Source of the DNA: Thalassia testudinum
Taxonomy: Eukaryota > Streptophyta > Magnoliopsida > Alismatales > Hydrocharitaceae
Length of the DNA: 64,000 nt
Direction: 5' to 3'
NCBI GenBank assembly: GCA_037157565.1
Contig: JAZHRO010000012.1
Span: 10,628,501-10,692,500 of the forward strand
A program made the translations under genes and the position numbers. The notes below the pieces were generated by a model. It ran no database searches, was not told the origin of the DNA, and saw only the letters and a program-made list of their open reading frames with translations. Below are positions 47,363 to 58,175 of this stretch, piece by piece (positions within the stretch are counted from its first letter, which is position 1; each line of letters starts with the position of its first letter).

Positions 47363-49007
47363 TAATAAGTCGATTTTCACTTTCGAATAATGTATTAAGA
47401 TGATTTGTTGTTGTAGGATCAAAGTGGTGGAAAATTGCTTAACAAAACAATTAAAATTAAAATTAAACCACTCGCAGAAGAGCTGGTCATGTCCACAGGG
47501 AGGCAATGATGCAATAAAATATCAATTATTTCGTATTCGTTCAATCAAGTGTGAAATCCATAGTCAAATCTGACATGAAATGCAATGGAAAGAAGATGCA
47601 CAATAACTCAAAAATATAAGGGTAGATGTACAATTTTTCCTCACTAAAATATTCAATAAATATGTGATGATTTTATGTAATTTCCAATTGACATGCATTA
47701 GAGAAAATTTGTGCACATTTTAATCCAAAACCAATGTTAAAACATGTGAATAACAATGGCCACACAATTATCAGAAAGCATGAGTATGAAGTCAAAATTT
47801 CACCGCAATAAAATAATCATAAATTAAAATTGATTTTGGTGGCAATGGCATTCAAATGTAAATAGTAATTAACATAAAAGTAGAGGATTTTACCTCTCTC
47901 CTCCTTGCGCATGGGAGAGAGGTTTCATCGAGGAGTTACTCGTACAAGAGGTTGGAAGAAGTGAGGCCTTCGTGGTGGTGGCAGCGATGCGTCGTGAGAT
48001 GGCCAGAGCCGGCCTGCCGGAGGAGAGGAGTGGCGGCGGTGGAGGAGCCTGCTGTTGGCTGCGCTTGCTAGTGAAGGCGCACGCAAATGCTGGAGGCACT
48101 GTAGGCGCGCGGAGGCATGGACGCCAGGGCACGCAGGCACTCTGCAGGCCACTTAAGCGCACGGGCACTTGTGGTCGGGCGGTTGCAGGCGCTGTTGGTG
48201 AAGGCGTGCGAGTGCTGCAGCGGGGGCGGGTGGAGGTGCGGGTTCTGTAAGGCGTACAGGCACGCGAGGTGGTCCTGTTGGCACTGCTGTAGGTGTTGTA
48301 GAGTGCCCTACAGATGATGGCGTAGGTGCATGCTAGCGCTAAGGCGAGCAGACGCGGGCGTGCGGTGGCTGGGTGAAGGTGATGGCGCGGTGGGCAGATG
48401 GCGCATGCACTGAAGGTGGGTGTGCTGGAGGTTGGCATGAGTTGCTGGCTGAGGTGAAGAGTTGTAGAGACTCTTTGGCAGTGTCGACTGTCACCCCACA
48501 CGCCCACGGTGGTGAGTCGTTCTGCTACGATGAGGCCGGTGGTATGGAATGGAAGAGGAGCAAGGTCCTCTAAACACAGTGATGGACAAGGGGTGGTGGC
48601 CTTCTCCCAACGGCAGCTCTCCCTTCTCCTTTTGTAGCCATGGCCACACTAATTTCAAATTCAAAATGCCGTAGCATGAATGTGATGCGTAGGAGGAGGC
48701 GGAGCCGAAGCTGGAGGAGTTACCTGTGCAAAGGAGAAAAGAGAATAAAATATTATGGTTATTTATGCATAAACCCTTAACTTCTATGTTAAATTAAAAT
48801 AATGCAAGTAATTCACCTAATTGATTAACTAATCAAATGCATGTAATTCTAAGTTAATTCTAAATGCATGCAATGAATGAATTATGCAATTAGGCTAAAA
48901 ATATGAATTAATTTATTTACATCCTAATGTATGCTATCTAAATGTTCAAATTAATTTAATGTCTAGACATTTAGATACTTAAATAGCCCACGAATATGGA
49001 CTAATCA
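47363..49007 (-). mobile_element. 5' LTR of element C (1645 bp)
   Basis: Matches 35651-37306 end to end. Its terminal CA is changed to TA (plus-strand TAATAAGTCG at 47363 against TGATAAGTCG). TATA-like CTACAAAAGG at 48636-48627. Differences from the sister LTR cluster in the GC-rich middle. Confidence 0.95.
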
Positions 49008-50116
49008 AGGTTCTGGTCAATGTAGATGTTCTTTCTGAGATTCTTGGATGTCCATCTGTTGGTCCCACATTTTTTGAGCTACACCAGCAGACGCAGATGG
49101 ATACCATTAGGGAGACCCTACTCACTCCCTATCATTTTGACTTGGGTCATCCTGCCAAGTCACATATTTTCGCCGTCTACCCCGATTTCTTAAGAGTCTT
49201 TCTATGGAATTTTATGTCTAAATCTACGTCGTTTGAAAACTACCCTAGTATTATGCTCATCACCCTTTATGCTTTCCTTAAGAATAAGCGATTCAACTGG
49301 AACCAATTGATTCTGTATCTCATGAGCAAGCCACCCACCAGCTCCTTCTAGTTTGGAACACTTCTCTCCCATATCTTCCAACATTTCAGTGTTCCCAAGG
49401 ATATAAACCATAAACAATTTATCACTAGAGTCTCCATTCTTGATAAGCTCACTTATACAAAGATGGAGCAATCACAGGGAGCCCGTGGTGAGGAAGCAGC
49501 CCAGTAGCAGTAGCATCAGCGGCAGTAGTAGGAACCATCAGCAGTACCTCCTCCTTTCCCGCCTTATGAGCACTTTATAGCGACATGTCCTCCTCCTCCA
49601 GTGTGACCGTCTCCATCATTCTAAGACCAGGACTGGAGTCTCTTGGACAGACCCCTCTTAGGTAGGGATTTTATGGGTATTCAGGTTGTGGCAAATGGCA
49701 TCTCCTTGATGATGCATCAGTAGAGGGAGACAGATTTGATGATGATGCACCATGAGCATTAGGTATCAGACTACCTGAATGCTTAGAGTCAATTCTTGGA
49801 TAGACTTGGACAGTCTGTTCATGACATTCAGCAGCAACTTCACCGACCTCCTCGACCTCGCCGATCTACTACCATGCCCCCATCCTCAGAAACACCTCCA
49901 CCTCCTCCACCTACTACTTTAGTAGCAGCACTAGTAGATCAGCAGGTTACGCCACCGTGCAAGACATCTAGGCAGCCGACACCCAGGTCGTCAGCACAGT
50001 GCCACCTTTGTCTTGGTCAGCCTACATCTTTCGAGAGGTCAGATTCGCTGGATCTTGAGTAGGACACAGATCTTCAGAGCACAATGGATGCCCTCATAGA
50101 ATCATTAGATGATTAG
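49008..50116 (+). pseudogene. third ORF of element K, part 2
   Basis: Continues part 1 in frame: LVNVDVLSEILGCPSVGPTF, FDLGHPAKSHIFAVYPDFLR, LITLYAFLKNKRFNWNQLIL, a stop at 49349, FGTLLSHIFQHFSVPKD, then Gln/Pro-rich sequence and a C-terminal acidic end MDALIESLDD at the stop 50114-50116. Stops near 49349 and 49507, and later ones, inactivate it. The Gln/Pro-rich second half (49500-50000) is typical of low-complexity tails. See part 1 for the tentative domain name. Confidence 0.65.
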
Positions 50117-50419
50117 ATTTATCTTTAATTAGGTTTTTATTGTTGGCATGTAAAACTTAATTTCTCTCAAAATAATTTTATTTTTATGCACTGCTTATCT
50201 AGACTCTTCATATATGCATGAATGTTATCTCTCTCAGTTAAATGTTACTCTCTTGGTTAATGCATGTTTAAATTAATCTTGCTTTATTTACATGCTTAAG
50301 GGAGAGTCAAATGAAAAACATAGCAGCATGTTTTACTTTTTGCTGAATCAAAAAAGGGGAGATAATATGCATAACTATTTAAATATTTAAATTTCATAAT
50401 TATAATTTTATTGTCATCA

Positions 50420-50432
50420 AAAAGGGGGAGAA
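50420..50432 (+). promoter_or_regulatory. 3' polypurine tract of K
   Basis: AAAAAGGGGGAGA(A) directly before the 3' LTR start TGTAAGCACC. It is a typical copia plus-strand primer. Confidence 0.9.
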
Positions 50433-51053
50433 TGTAAGCACCTCTATTTTGATGCACCAAAATTATGTTTATTGCTACACTAATATTTCAGGACCATCTC
50501 AGATTAAAGTTTCTCTTTTGGATCAAGTTCAGATGGTTGCTGATGTGTCATTTTCATTTTTATTTGAGTCTAGGATATCATTGCAAGGAGCCTCAAATAT
50601 AAAGCAATCAAATATTTTTTCGCGCTTCTTTGAAAACTAACTTTTAGCTTATTGATCGACCAATCTTCCTTTTTGATCGACCAAATTCAATTGATTGACC
50701 AGCCAAGTTTGCTAATCGATCAAATCAATCCTTTTTAGGAAGTTGATTAAAATTCTATTGATCGACCAACCAAGCTAATTAATCGACCAACCCATGATCG
50801 ATCAAACAACTTAATTGATCGACCAAATAGCTTTTCGATCGACCAATATACCTTAATTGATCGACCAATATCACTTTCTTTTTGGGCCAACATTTTAGTA
50901 TAAATAGAGGTCGTATGTAACTCTTTCAAAATATAATTTCTCAATAGAAATACACTCAAAATCAAAGCTTCTCATGCTTCTTTCAAGTGTTCTACACTTC
51001 ACTATTCACGTCTTTCAAAATCACGTTGTTTCGAACCTCTGTTGAAATCCTGG
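50433..51053 (+). mobile_element. 3' LTR of element K, truncated
   Basis: First 621 bp of about 1003, matching 28791-29402. It includes about ten TTGATCGACCAA-like motifs (50651-50865) and a TATA box TATAAATA at 50899-50906. It ends at CCTGG, where the LTR L begins; in the 5' LTR the same CCTGG is followed by TTTGATC. Confidence 0.9.
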
Positions 51054-52220
51054 TGATGGGAACACCAACATGGGCCATAACTAGCATTTTTTGATCCAAT
51101 TAAGTCAGTAAATGCTCCTACATAACCAACTGAAGGTCATAATTCATTGCATAAGCATTTTGAGGGAAAAATAAGAAACTAGGGTTAAAACTATAATTTT
51201 ACCAGCTTATCATGAATGTAGTACAACCACAGGTTTTCTCAAGGGTTGAATAAAGGTCAAATGGTCTTAATAGGATAATAAGTGGGTTAGATCAGACAGA
51301 AAAGGGTTTGCGTATGTTTTGAAAATTAAATGACTTTTGAAATCCTAAAAATAGACCCACTTAATTAATCGAGGTTTTGGCCAGGATAAAATTCACCTAA
51401 ATCCTCTAAAAATAATAGAAAAATATTCTCTAGGGTTTAGTACCTTCAATTTGGCCATCAGAACCCATCTTGACCTAAAATGGAGTCTCAGATAAATATT
51501 TTCCCTAATTTGGTTTTTGCATAAATTACGTAATCAAACGTGGTCAAAACCAAAATCGAACTTCACCATTGGATTCCTTAGGTCCAAATTAGGCTTGTAC
51601 CAAAATTTAGACCCAAGATGAGCTTGTCTTGACCTAGTTTGCAAAATGCTTCTGTCTGATTACATTTATACCCCAACTTTCAAAAACCCTTGCATTCAAC
51701 CCCTTAACTTCTTCTTCGTCTTCACAATAAGGTCCCTCTGCCATTATTGCGAAGAAATCCTTCTTCGCCGACCTTTGATTGAAGAGAACTCCTCTATTCA
51801 ATCAAACCCTTCCAAAATTGGAAGGGAGATTCTTTGAGAAATTCCCTTCAATCTAAGCCCATCCATGTGCCCCAGATATTTCCCAATCTCTCATGCAAAC
51901 ACATGAGATATTTGGGTATCAAGAAGTTTCCTTCTTGGACGAACTTTTAAAGCTTGGGAAGCTTGCTTCCCAAGCTCAAAACTTCTTCCTGAGACCTATA
52001 AAAGACTCCTTAGGGTTCGACCATTCTCCTCAGCTTGAAATTCGACCGGAACTCCCCCTCTTCCTCTCTCCTCTTCGGCCGCAATTCTCCACAAGCTCCG
52101 ACGGTCTCTCTCAGAATCCCCTTTTTGTCCAACCACAAAACCAGTGGCGGATTCATCTTCCTCACTATCCTCAGCATCATGCAATACTAGTCGTCGCCGT
52201 CCCTTCCCCGTCTTCACCGC
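51054..52220 (+). mobile_element. partial LTR L, same family as S1
   Basis: Begins TGATGGGAACACC, like S1, and runs parallel to it for about 1.17 kb, for example ACATAACCAACTGAAGGTC and AGCTTGGGAAGCTTGCTTCC near 51950-51970. The last roughly 300 bp of S1 are absent. The next LTR (G) begins where it stops, so G may have split it. Inner frames (51646-51837, 51893-52228) are not supported. Confidence 0.8.
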
Positions 52221-53960
52221 TAATGTAAACATGTTTATATTACATAAAATGTCTATTTATGCATGTTCTTGAGCATAGAATTGCATTACATACTATAGAT
52301 ATTGCATAGCATGCATCATCTTGCATTTAGATTAGTCTGAATAAAATGGAGGTTAATTGTCTCCTTTTATGTTAAGGGACAAGGCAACTTTTTATCAGGG
52401 CCTCGAATTGAAGATCCAACCATACAGATCTAATCAGGGCGACGATTGGAGTTCGACGACTCCAAGATCGCCCTAATCGGATATCCGTAGCATCAGACAG
52501 AGACTGAGGAACCCTAGAAGATTAGGGGCCAAGATGGTGTGAATTCACACTTTAGATGACAAATCAAACCGTACGGATGGATTCGGATCGACGATCGCAG
52601 CCTAACGGAATGAAAATCGACTCAATCCGATACTCGTGGCACCATCTACATCATCCAGAAGATGGACAGCCAAGATTTTACCACGTGGTGCCATCTTGGC
52701 CGCCCAAAACCGTTGAAGCCTCTAGCACCCTCACCTCTCCGCCGTTGGATCAAGATCCAACTGCTGAGAGTGGATCCCAACCAGTGCCCTCATTCTCTGA
52801 AGCCCATTTGAAGACGCAACCTCGACCGTTGGATCTCAATCGAATGGTCTAAATCACGCGCACCTAACACACACCGCCCGCCCATCCACGAGCACAACGT
52901 AGTGGATAAGGCGTTCGGCCGTGATAGGGCACTGGTTCGAGCCACGAGAAGCATGCGATGGGGCGTGGGTGAGCAGGCGCATCCGACTGCGTGATGGAGA
53001 TCGAGCAGCTGCGCGCACCCAATCAAGTCCACGCGTCATCTGACGCGGCGACCAGACACCTCATCGCACACATTGAGGCACGCGGTTGAAGCGGCAGGGA
53101 TGCATTCTCAGCCGTTCGATCACGATCGAACGACCGAGATTTAAAGATCGTGGACATGCGTTTAATGCGAGGAGGCGAGTGAACGCGTGCGCATCGCCCC
53201 ACTACGGCCACGTTCAGGCCTTTAGTGACGGATTTATCCGTCACTAAATTCCTGAATTAATGATTTTCAACATAAAAAGACTAAATTGCCCTCACTCCTT
53301 GCAACTATAAAAGGAGACACCCTCCATACGAAATTCTCATCCCTTCCTTCTCTTCTCTCCCCCTCCAAAGCTCAAGAGAAGCTTGTCCCACATCCAGGAT
53401 GCTCCTCAAGAGATAAAGTCAAATTTTCGCCCCCATTTCGGAAGCGGATCCTGCGATGACGATGTGCTGCTCTGTTCCCATTCCTCCTGCCTCAACCTCC
53501 TTCTTCCCACTCCGTCTTTTGTGTTCCAAGCATCGTCCCATCCGGCTCGTCCTCCAAGCGATCGTCGATGAGGATAACTTCTCTCTCCCATTCCTCTTTT
53601 CAGCTTTCTAGAGTAGAGTTTTCTTACTTTCTAGTGTAACAGATTTTCCGCTTTCTAGTGTAATTTTTCACTGGTTTAATTGTATAAACATTTTGAAATA
53701 TTAAGTGAATGTTTTATCTCTTTCTCTCTCTCTCTCTTATTCTGATTGTTTATATTGCTTCATTGTAATTACGTCGCTTCTCAACAAAAACCCTAAAAAA
53801 TATAATTGCAAATATAGATTGACGTAGCCTCCCTGAGTTCGACTTGGGATTTCTATTCCGGTATAAATTTTATTTGTTGAACACGAGTTCTTCGCTTTCA
53901 AACTACAACGATAGGTTTTCCAAACCAAATACGATAGCGTAGTAACCCGTAGCTTCAACA
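52221..53960 (+). mobile_element. LTR G (1740 bp), followed by a primer-site-like sequence
   Basis: Begins TAATGTAAAC (TG changed to TA by comparison with H) and ends GTAGCTTCAACA. It is then followed by TTTTGGCACCATCTCTCC (53961-53978), which looks like a primer site, so G is probably a 5' LTR. It has a U3 hairpin (53221-53248), a TATA box at 53306-53313 and a CT microsatellite at 53719-53740. The frames 52556-53571 are not genes. Confidence 0.8.
53221..53248. repeat. LTR U3 hairpin (G copy)
   Basis: TTTAGTGACGGAT, loop TT, ATCCGTCACTAAA: a perfect 13-bp stem about 60 bp upstream of the TATA box. Confidence 0.85.
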
Positions 53961-54028
53961 TTTTGGCACCATCTCTCCTACGAAGGTTTGTCTTCCCCAC
54001 GTCTGGCAATCACACCGCCATGGGAATC

Positions 54029-55679
54029 TGTTGAACTATTACGAAGCTACGCTAACGTGTTCGATTTTGGAAAACCTGTCGTTGTAGTTCGAAAGCGAAG
54101 GATTCGTGTTCAACAAATAAAATTTATACCGAAATTAAAATTCCGGGTCGAACACAGGGAGGCGGACGTTTGATTTAAAAACTTCGCGTTTCGTTTTTAT
54201 TTTGTCACGAAGAAATTCAATTTAAACTATCTAAGTATCTACAACAAAATAGAAGAGAGAGAGAGAGTAAGAGAGAGAGAGAATACTACACATGGAAATC
54301 AAAATGAGATGTAGAATAGACAAGGAATTTATCATAAAAGAGATCATTCGTTACAACTAGAAAGCAGTAAAAAGAGTAGGGAGAGAGAATCCTCCTCGAC
54401 GGTCGCTTGGAGGACGAGCCGGACGGGGCGACTCCTGGACGAAGGAGAACGAAGCGGGACGAAGGAGGACGAAGCAGAAGAACGGGAACGAAGCAGCACG
54501 CCGTCGTCGTCGCGGGATCCACTTCCGAAGGGGGACGAAAATTTGGACTTTATCTCGCGAGAAGCATCTCGGGTGTGGGACAAGCTTCTCTAGAGCTTTG
54601 GAGAGGTAGAGAGGAGAAGGAAGGGATGAAAATTTCGTATGGAGGGGGTCTCCTTTTATAGTTGCAAGGAGTGGGGGCAAAATGGACATTACATCTTCAA
54701 AATAATAAATAAGGGGTCTTTAGTGACGGATAAAACCGTCGCTAAAGCCCCGACGTCGCCGTCGCCGCCGCGCCCACGCGTGCCCGCTCGGCTGCCCGCG
54801 CGGGTAATGCCTACGCACGTCCGCGTAGTCTCAGCCGTCCGATCGCGAGATCGGACGGCTTAGATCGCGTCCGCGCCCGCTGCGTAGCGCGCCCGCCCGC
54901 GTGCGATCACGCGTTACGCCCGGCGTCCAATCGCGCGTCGTCCTGATTGAGCGCGCACAGCCGTTGGATCTTCATCTGACGCTCGTCCGCGCCCGCTCGC
55001 TCGCGCCTTCCACCCCCTCACCGCGGCTCGAACCCGTGACCTCCGCTTCGCCCGCAGCTGCGTCGCCGCTGCGCTATGCGGACGAAATGGTCGCGCGGAC
55101 GCTTTTAAGCGCGAGCGACCGCAGCCGTTGGATCGAGATCCAACGGCGGAGAGGAGACGGTGCGCGGTCTTCACAAGACGCATGCGGCCGATTGGGCAGC
55201 TGAGATGGCGCCACGTGACGCCATCTTGGCCGTCCATCTTCTGGAAGTTGTAGATGGTGCCACGGATGTCGGATTGACTCGATTTTTGTGTCGTTGGGCT
55301 GTGATCGTCGATCCGAATTCATCCGTGTGGTCGGATTTGCCATTTGAAGTGCGGATTTACACCATCCTGGCCCTTGATCTTCTAGGGTTCCCCGGTCTCT
55401 ATCTGATGCTACGGATGCCTGATTAGGGCGATCTTGGAGTAGTTGAACTCCAATCGTCGCCTTGATCATATCCATACGGTTGGATCTTTGATCCGAGGCC
55501 CCGATAAAATATTTGCCCTGTCCAAGCACATAAAAGGAGACAATTAACCTCCATTTTATTCAAACTACTCTAAATGCAAGATGATGCATGTAATGCAATA
55601 TTTATATCATGAAATGCAATCCTATGCTTAAGAACATGCATAAATAGACATTTTAAGTAGTGTAAATGTGTTTACATCA
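54029..55679 (-). mobile_element. solo LTR H (1651 bp), inverted relative to G
   Basis: In element sense it starts TGATGTAAACAC and ends ...GTTCAACA. It is flanked by GAATC on both sides (54024-54028 and 55680-55684). It lies only 68 bp beyond the end of G, so the two form a large inverted repeat. TATAAAA on the minus strand at 54660-54654; hairpin at 54718-54745; GA microsatellite at 54256-54283. Overlapping frames (54286-55529) are not supported as genes. Confidence 0.9.
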
Positions 55680-55684
55680 GAATC

Positions 55685-56310
55685 CTTTCACCTTTTCATC
55701 CTTAGAGTATATTCTTAGGTTCCCTATCTCTCCTACTTTCTTCCCCTCTCTTTATTTCCCAAAATCGACCACTAATGATACTAAACACCTTCATCTCCTC
55801 CATCTCCGGTGACCCCTCCGGTGAGGTGTTCCCACCGCTACGCACCTCCATCCACCTCGCTGACAAGCCCACAACCACCACCTCACCTCACTGATCATTT
55901 CCCCTCTCTTTATTCACCTCTCCATTCACTCACACGTACCCCCGAACACACCCACTCACATGCACACAGTCTGACCTAGCCACACACTCACAGCCACTAT
56001 CGCTCCACGCCACCACCCTCATCATGTTCGTCGTGCTTCGGTGACTCTCCCTGAGCATTCTGACATGGCCGAAAGGCCGTTTCAATGATTTCAGGTGTTC
56101 GAACTTGCTTGAAGCTCGCTCCAGGTGACCCAATCCCAGGTCTCTACCCCAGGTCATGCGGAATCAACCCTCGAATGCAACTAGGCAGTCAATTGGGCAC
56201 CTCTACCCAGCAGCTACTGCAATTGTGAAGGAGACCCCCTGCTGCGCTGCGCGGAAGAAAGGTGGGACATTTAGTCCCACCTTGGATATGAAGAGACATT
56301 TGTCGCCTCA
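55685..56310. other. unassigned segment, possibly internal part of the G element
   Basis: No coding frame is supported. If H is removed, this segment follows the primer-like site of G. It has a CT-rich start and a CCTCCGGTGA/TCTCCGGTGA repeat near 55802-55825. Near its end is a 10-bp perfect hairpin, AAGGTGGGAC, ATTTA, GTCCCACCTT (56259-56283). Confidence 0.45.
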
Positions 56311-58136
56311 TGAAAGAGCTATCTTTGTTTTCATTGAAAACTTTAACATAAAATGATGTGTCGTTGTATTTACTCGCATGGTAGAAAATCTCTTTTCAAA
56401 ACATTTTAATTCTCAGAATCTAACCACAAAAATAGTTAGGTCGTCTCCACAAGGAGGAATTAGCCTATTTAAACTAGTGCGTTGTGCTTCGTTTATTCGG
56501 GAATCTCAGTGGGTATGCATACTAGTTATTGCACTTCATTTTCAACATAAGTTTAGCATTTATGTAATTACTTAAAAATATAGGGAGGTTTTATGTAAAA
56601 TCACCACTACGGCATACATGCATCATAATCGTAGTACTGACAAATATCATCAATATAAATCAAAACTGAACCCATTCCCTATAATCAATATCCCATACTT
56701 GATTAGTTAAGAGATAAATGCACTATTTGTCATTCAATTGAACTTGAGGGACATTCATGCAATTCTATCTTATTATAATAAGGAGATAAATAAATGAATA
56801 GTATTCTTTACAATGGCACTATTCGTAATTACTAATAGGGGCTTTACTGTAGAGAAACAGGGGAATACTTCCTCTCGTGCTCACGCGAAGAGGAGTCGAC
56901 GGACGGTGTGGTCACCGGTGGTGGGTCTCTGAGGTGTGGCCTTCGCGATGGTGGTGATGCAGCAGCCGAACGGAGGAGGAAATCGCCGACGACGATGAAG
57001 CCCACATGAGCTGCTGTGGCTGCGGGCACGGGCCACGCGTGGTTGCACGTGGCTTTGGTGCTTGGCAGTGCTTGGCATCAAGATTTGGCAGTTGGCGGAG
57101 GCTCAACGGTGGTGGATGCATGGAGGGGGGGCGCGACGTCTTTGGGTTCTTTTGGGAGGTTGCAGGCGATGGTGGAAAGAAGAAGAGGAAGAAGAAGAAG
57201 AACGCACGCGGCTGGAGCATGACTTTGCTGGTGCGCGTGGAGTGACGGAACTCACGCGGTCTGCAGGTGCGTGAAGGCGTAGCATGAGCGGCTGGCTGCG
57301 TGGTGTGGCTGCGTGGTGAAGGGGCGTGCGCGGTTGTGGCAGGATGGCACAGTGAAGGCAGCAGCAAGCGGCTGTCACCACGCTCACTGCCGCCTAGGAG
57401 GATGAACAGGTGGCCACAATGTTGAAGCTCTCTTTTGATGGACACAGTGTGCGCATGTTGCACGGTGCACACTTCTGTCATGGTGGTGGAGAAGGAGAGA
57501 TAGTCCCCGCCAGGAGGAAGGCAGATGATGAGCACGGTACACGCTATGCTCCACAGGGTAAGCTTTCAGTTTGCAGTGGAGAAGGTGAGAGACCGGGTGG
57601 GGGAGAATGTCTATGCCACAATGTACGTCCTCGGTGCACGGTGGAAAAGATTGGAGAGCTTGGCCCTGCCTGGGGGAGAAGATAATGATCATCTATCCAG
57701 CCTCCATTTTAAACATCCCTGGTTTGTTTTACTTTGGCCATCGAATTCTCCAACCACTCAGCGAAGATCGTGAGTGGTTGGGGTGGTTGAAGAGATGAGG
57801 TACGACAGAGGAAACGCAACTGCAGGTTGAACATCATCAGATGTCCAGAATAAGTTCTGGACGTCTTAAAAGTTAACAGTACTATGATCCCTACTCATCA
57901 GACATCCAAACTCAATTCAGGATATCTTATGGAAGCAACAATGGATGTCTAACTGTCGTACCTAGCCTGCATTCATCAAATAGATCATATCATATGCTAT
58001 TAAATGTAAAATTAGTGCATAAATTTAAATGTAGGTCAAGGTGATTTGCTATATAACTCTTAATTAATTAACAACTAAGAACAAAAAATTAAACAGTACT
58101 TAGGGTAAATAATAGTCCACAAAAGTGGACTTATCA
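56311..58136 (-). mobile_element. 3' LTR of element F (1826 bp)
   Basis: Element sense starts TGATAAGTCCACTTTTGTGG and ends ...GATAGCTCTTTCA. It matches the 63121-64000 part of the 5' LTR closely, with scattered substitutions and a few short indels. The central GC-rich zone (56880-57600) yields many overlapping frames on both strands with no domain. Confidence 0.9.
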
Positions 58137-58175
58137 AATGCCCCCATGCCTAAGTTTTGCTAGTCCCTAGCAAAA
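58137..58175 (-). promoter_or_regulatory. 3' polypurine tract of F with adjacent hairpin
   Basis: Minus strand: TTTTGCTAG, GGA, CTAGCAAAA (58175-58155), a perfect 9-bp stem, then CTTAGGCATGGGGGCATT to the LTR. Confidence 0.8.

Larger units (their letters stand above)
35651..49007 (-). mobile_element. Ty3/gypsy element C, complete with two LTRs and target duplication
   Basis: 13,357 bp on the minus strand, flanked by AGGTT at 35646-35650 and 49008-49012. The 5' LTR is 47363-49007 and the 3' LTR 35651-37306. Order from 5': primer site, leader, gag (split by the solo LTR S2), protease, RT, RNase H, integrase, internal purine module, non-coding spacer, hairpin plus purine tract, LTR. Athila-like. 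Without S2 it would be 11.1 kb (11,120 bp, counting removal of one GTTCA copy). In a 215-bp AT-rich sample its two LTRs differ at about 5 positions, so it is fairly young, but pol carries stops and lost a catalytic Asp. Confidence 0.95.
28791..51053 (+). mobile_element. Ty1/copia element K, SIRE-like layout, interrupted by C
   Basis: Plus-strand element: 5' LTR, tRNA-Met-type primer site, gag with CCHC, integrase, RT and RNase H (copia order, integrase before RT), then a third ORF and a purine tract before the 3' LTR. The 13.36-kb gypsy element C is inserted in the third ORF. Without C the element would be about 8.9 kb before the broken 3' LTR. The third ORF after pol fits SIRE/Maximus-like copia elements. 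Stops throughout show that it is inactive. The 3' LTR is cut at 51053. Confidence 0.9.

Noticed and set aside
54286..55529. Open frames with signal-like or Arg-rich translations
   Set aside because: They fall within solo LTR H, and the copies G and D do not keep the frames.
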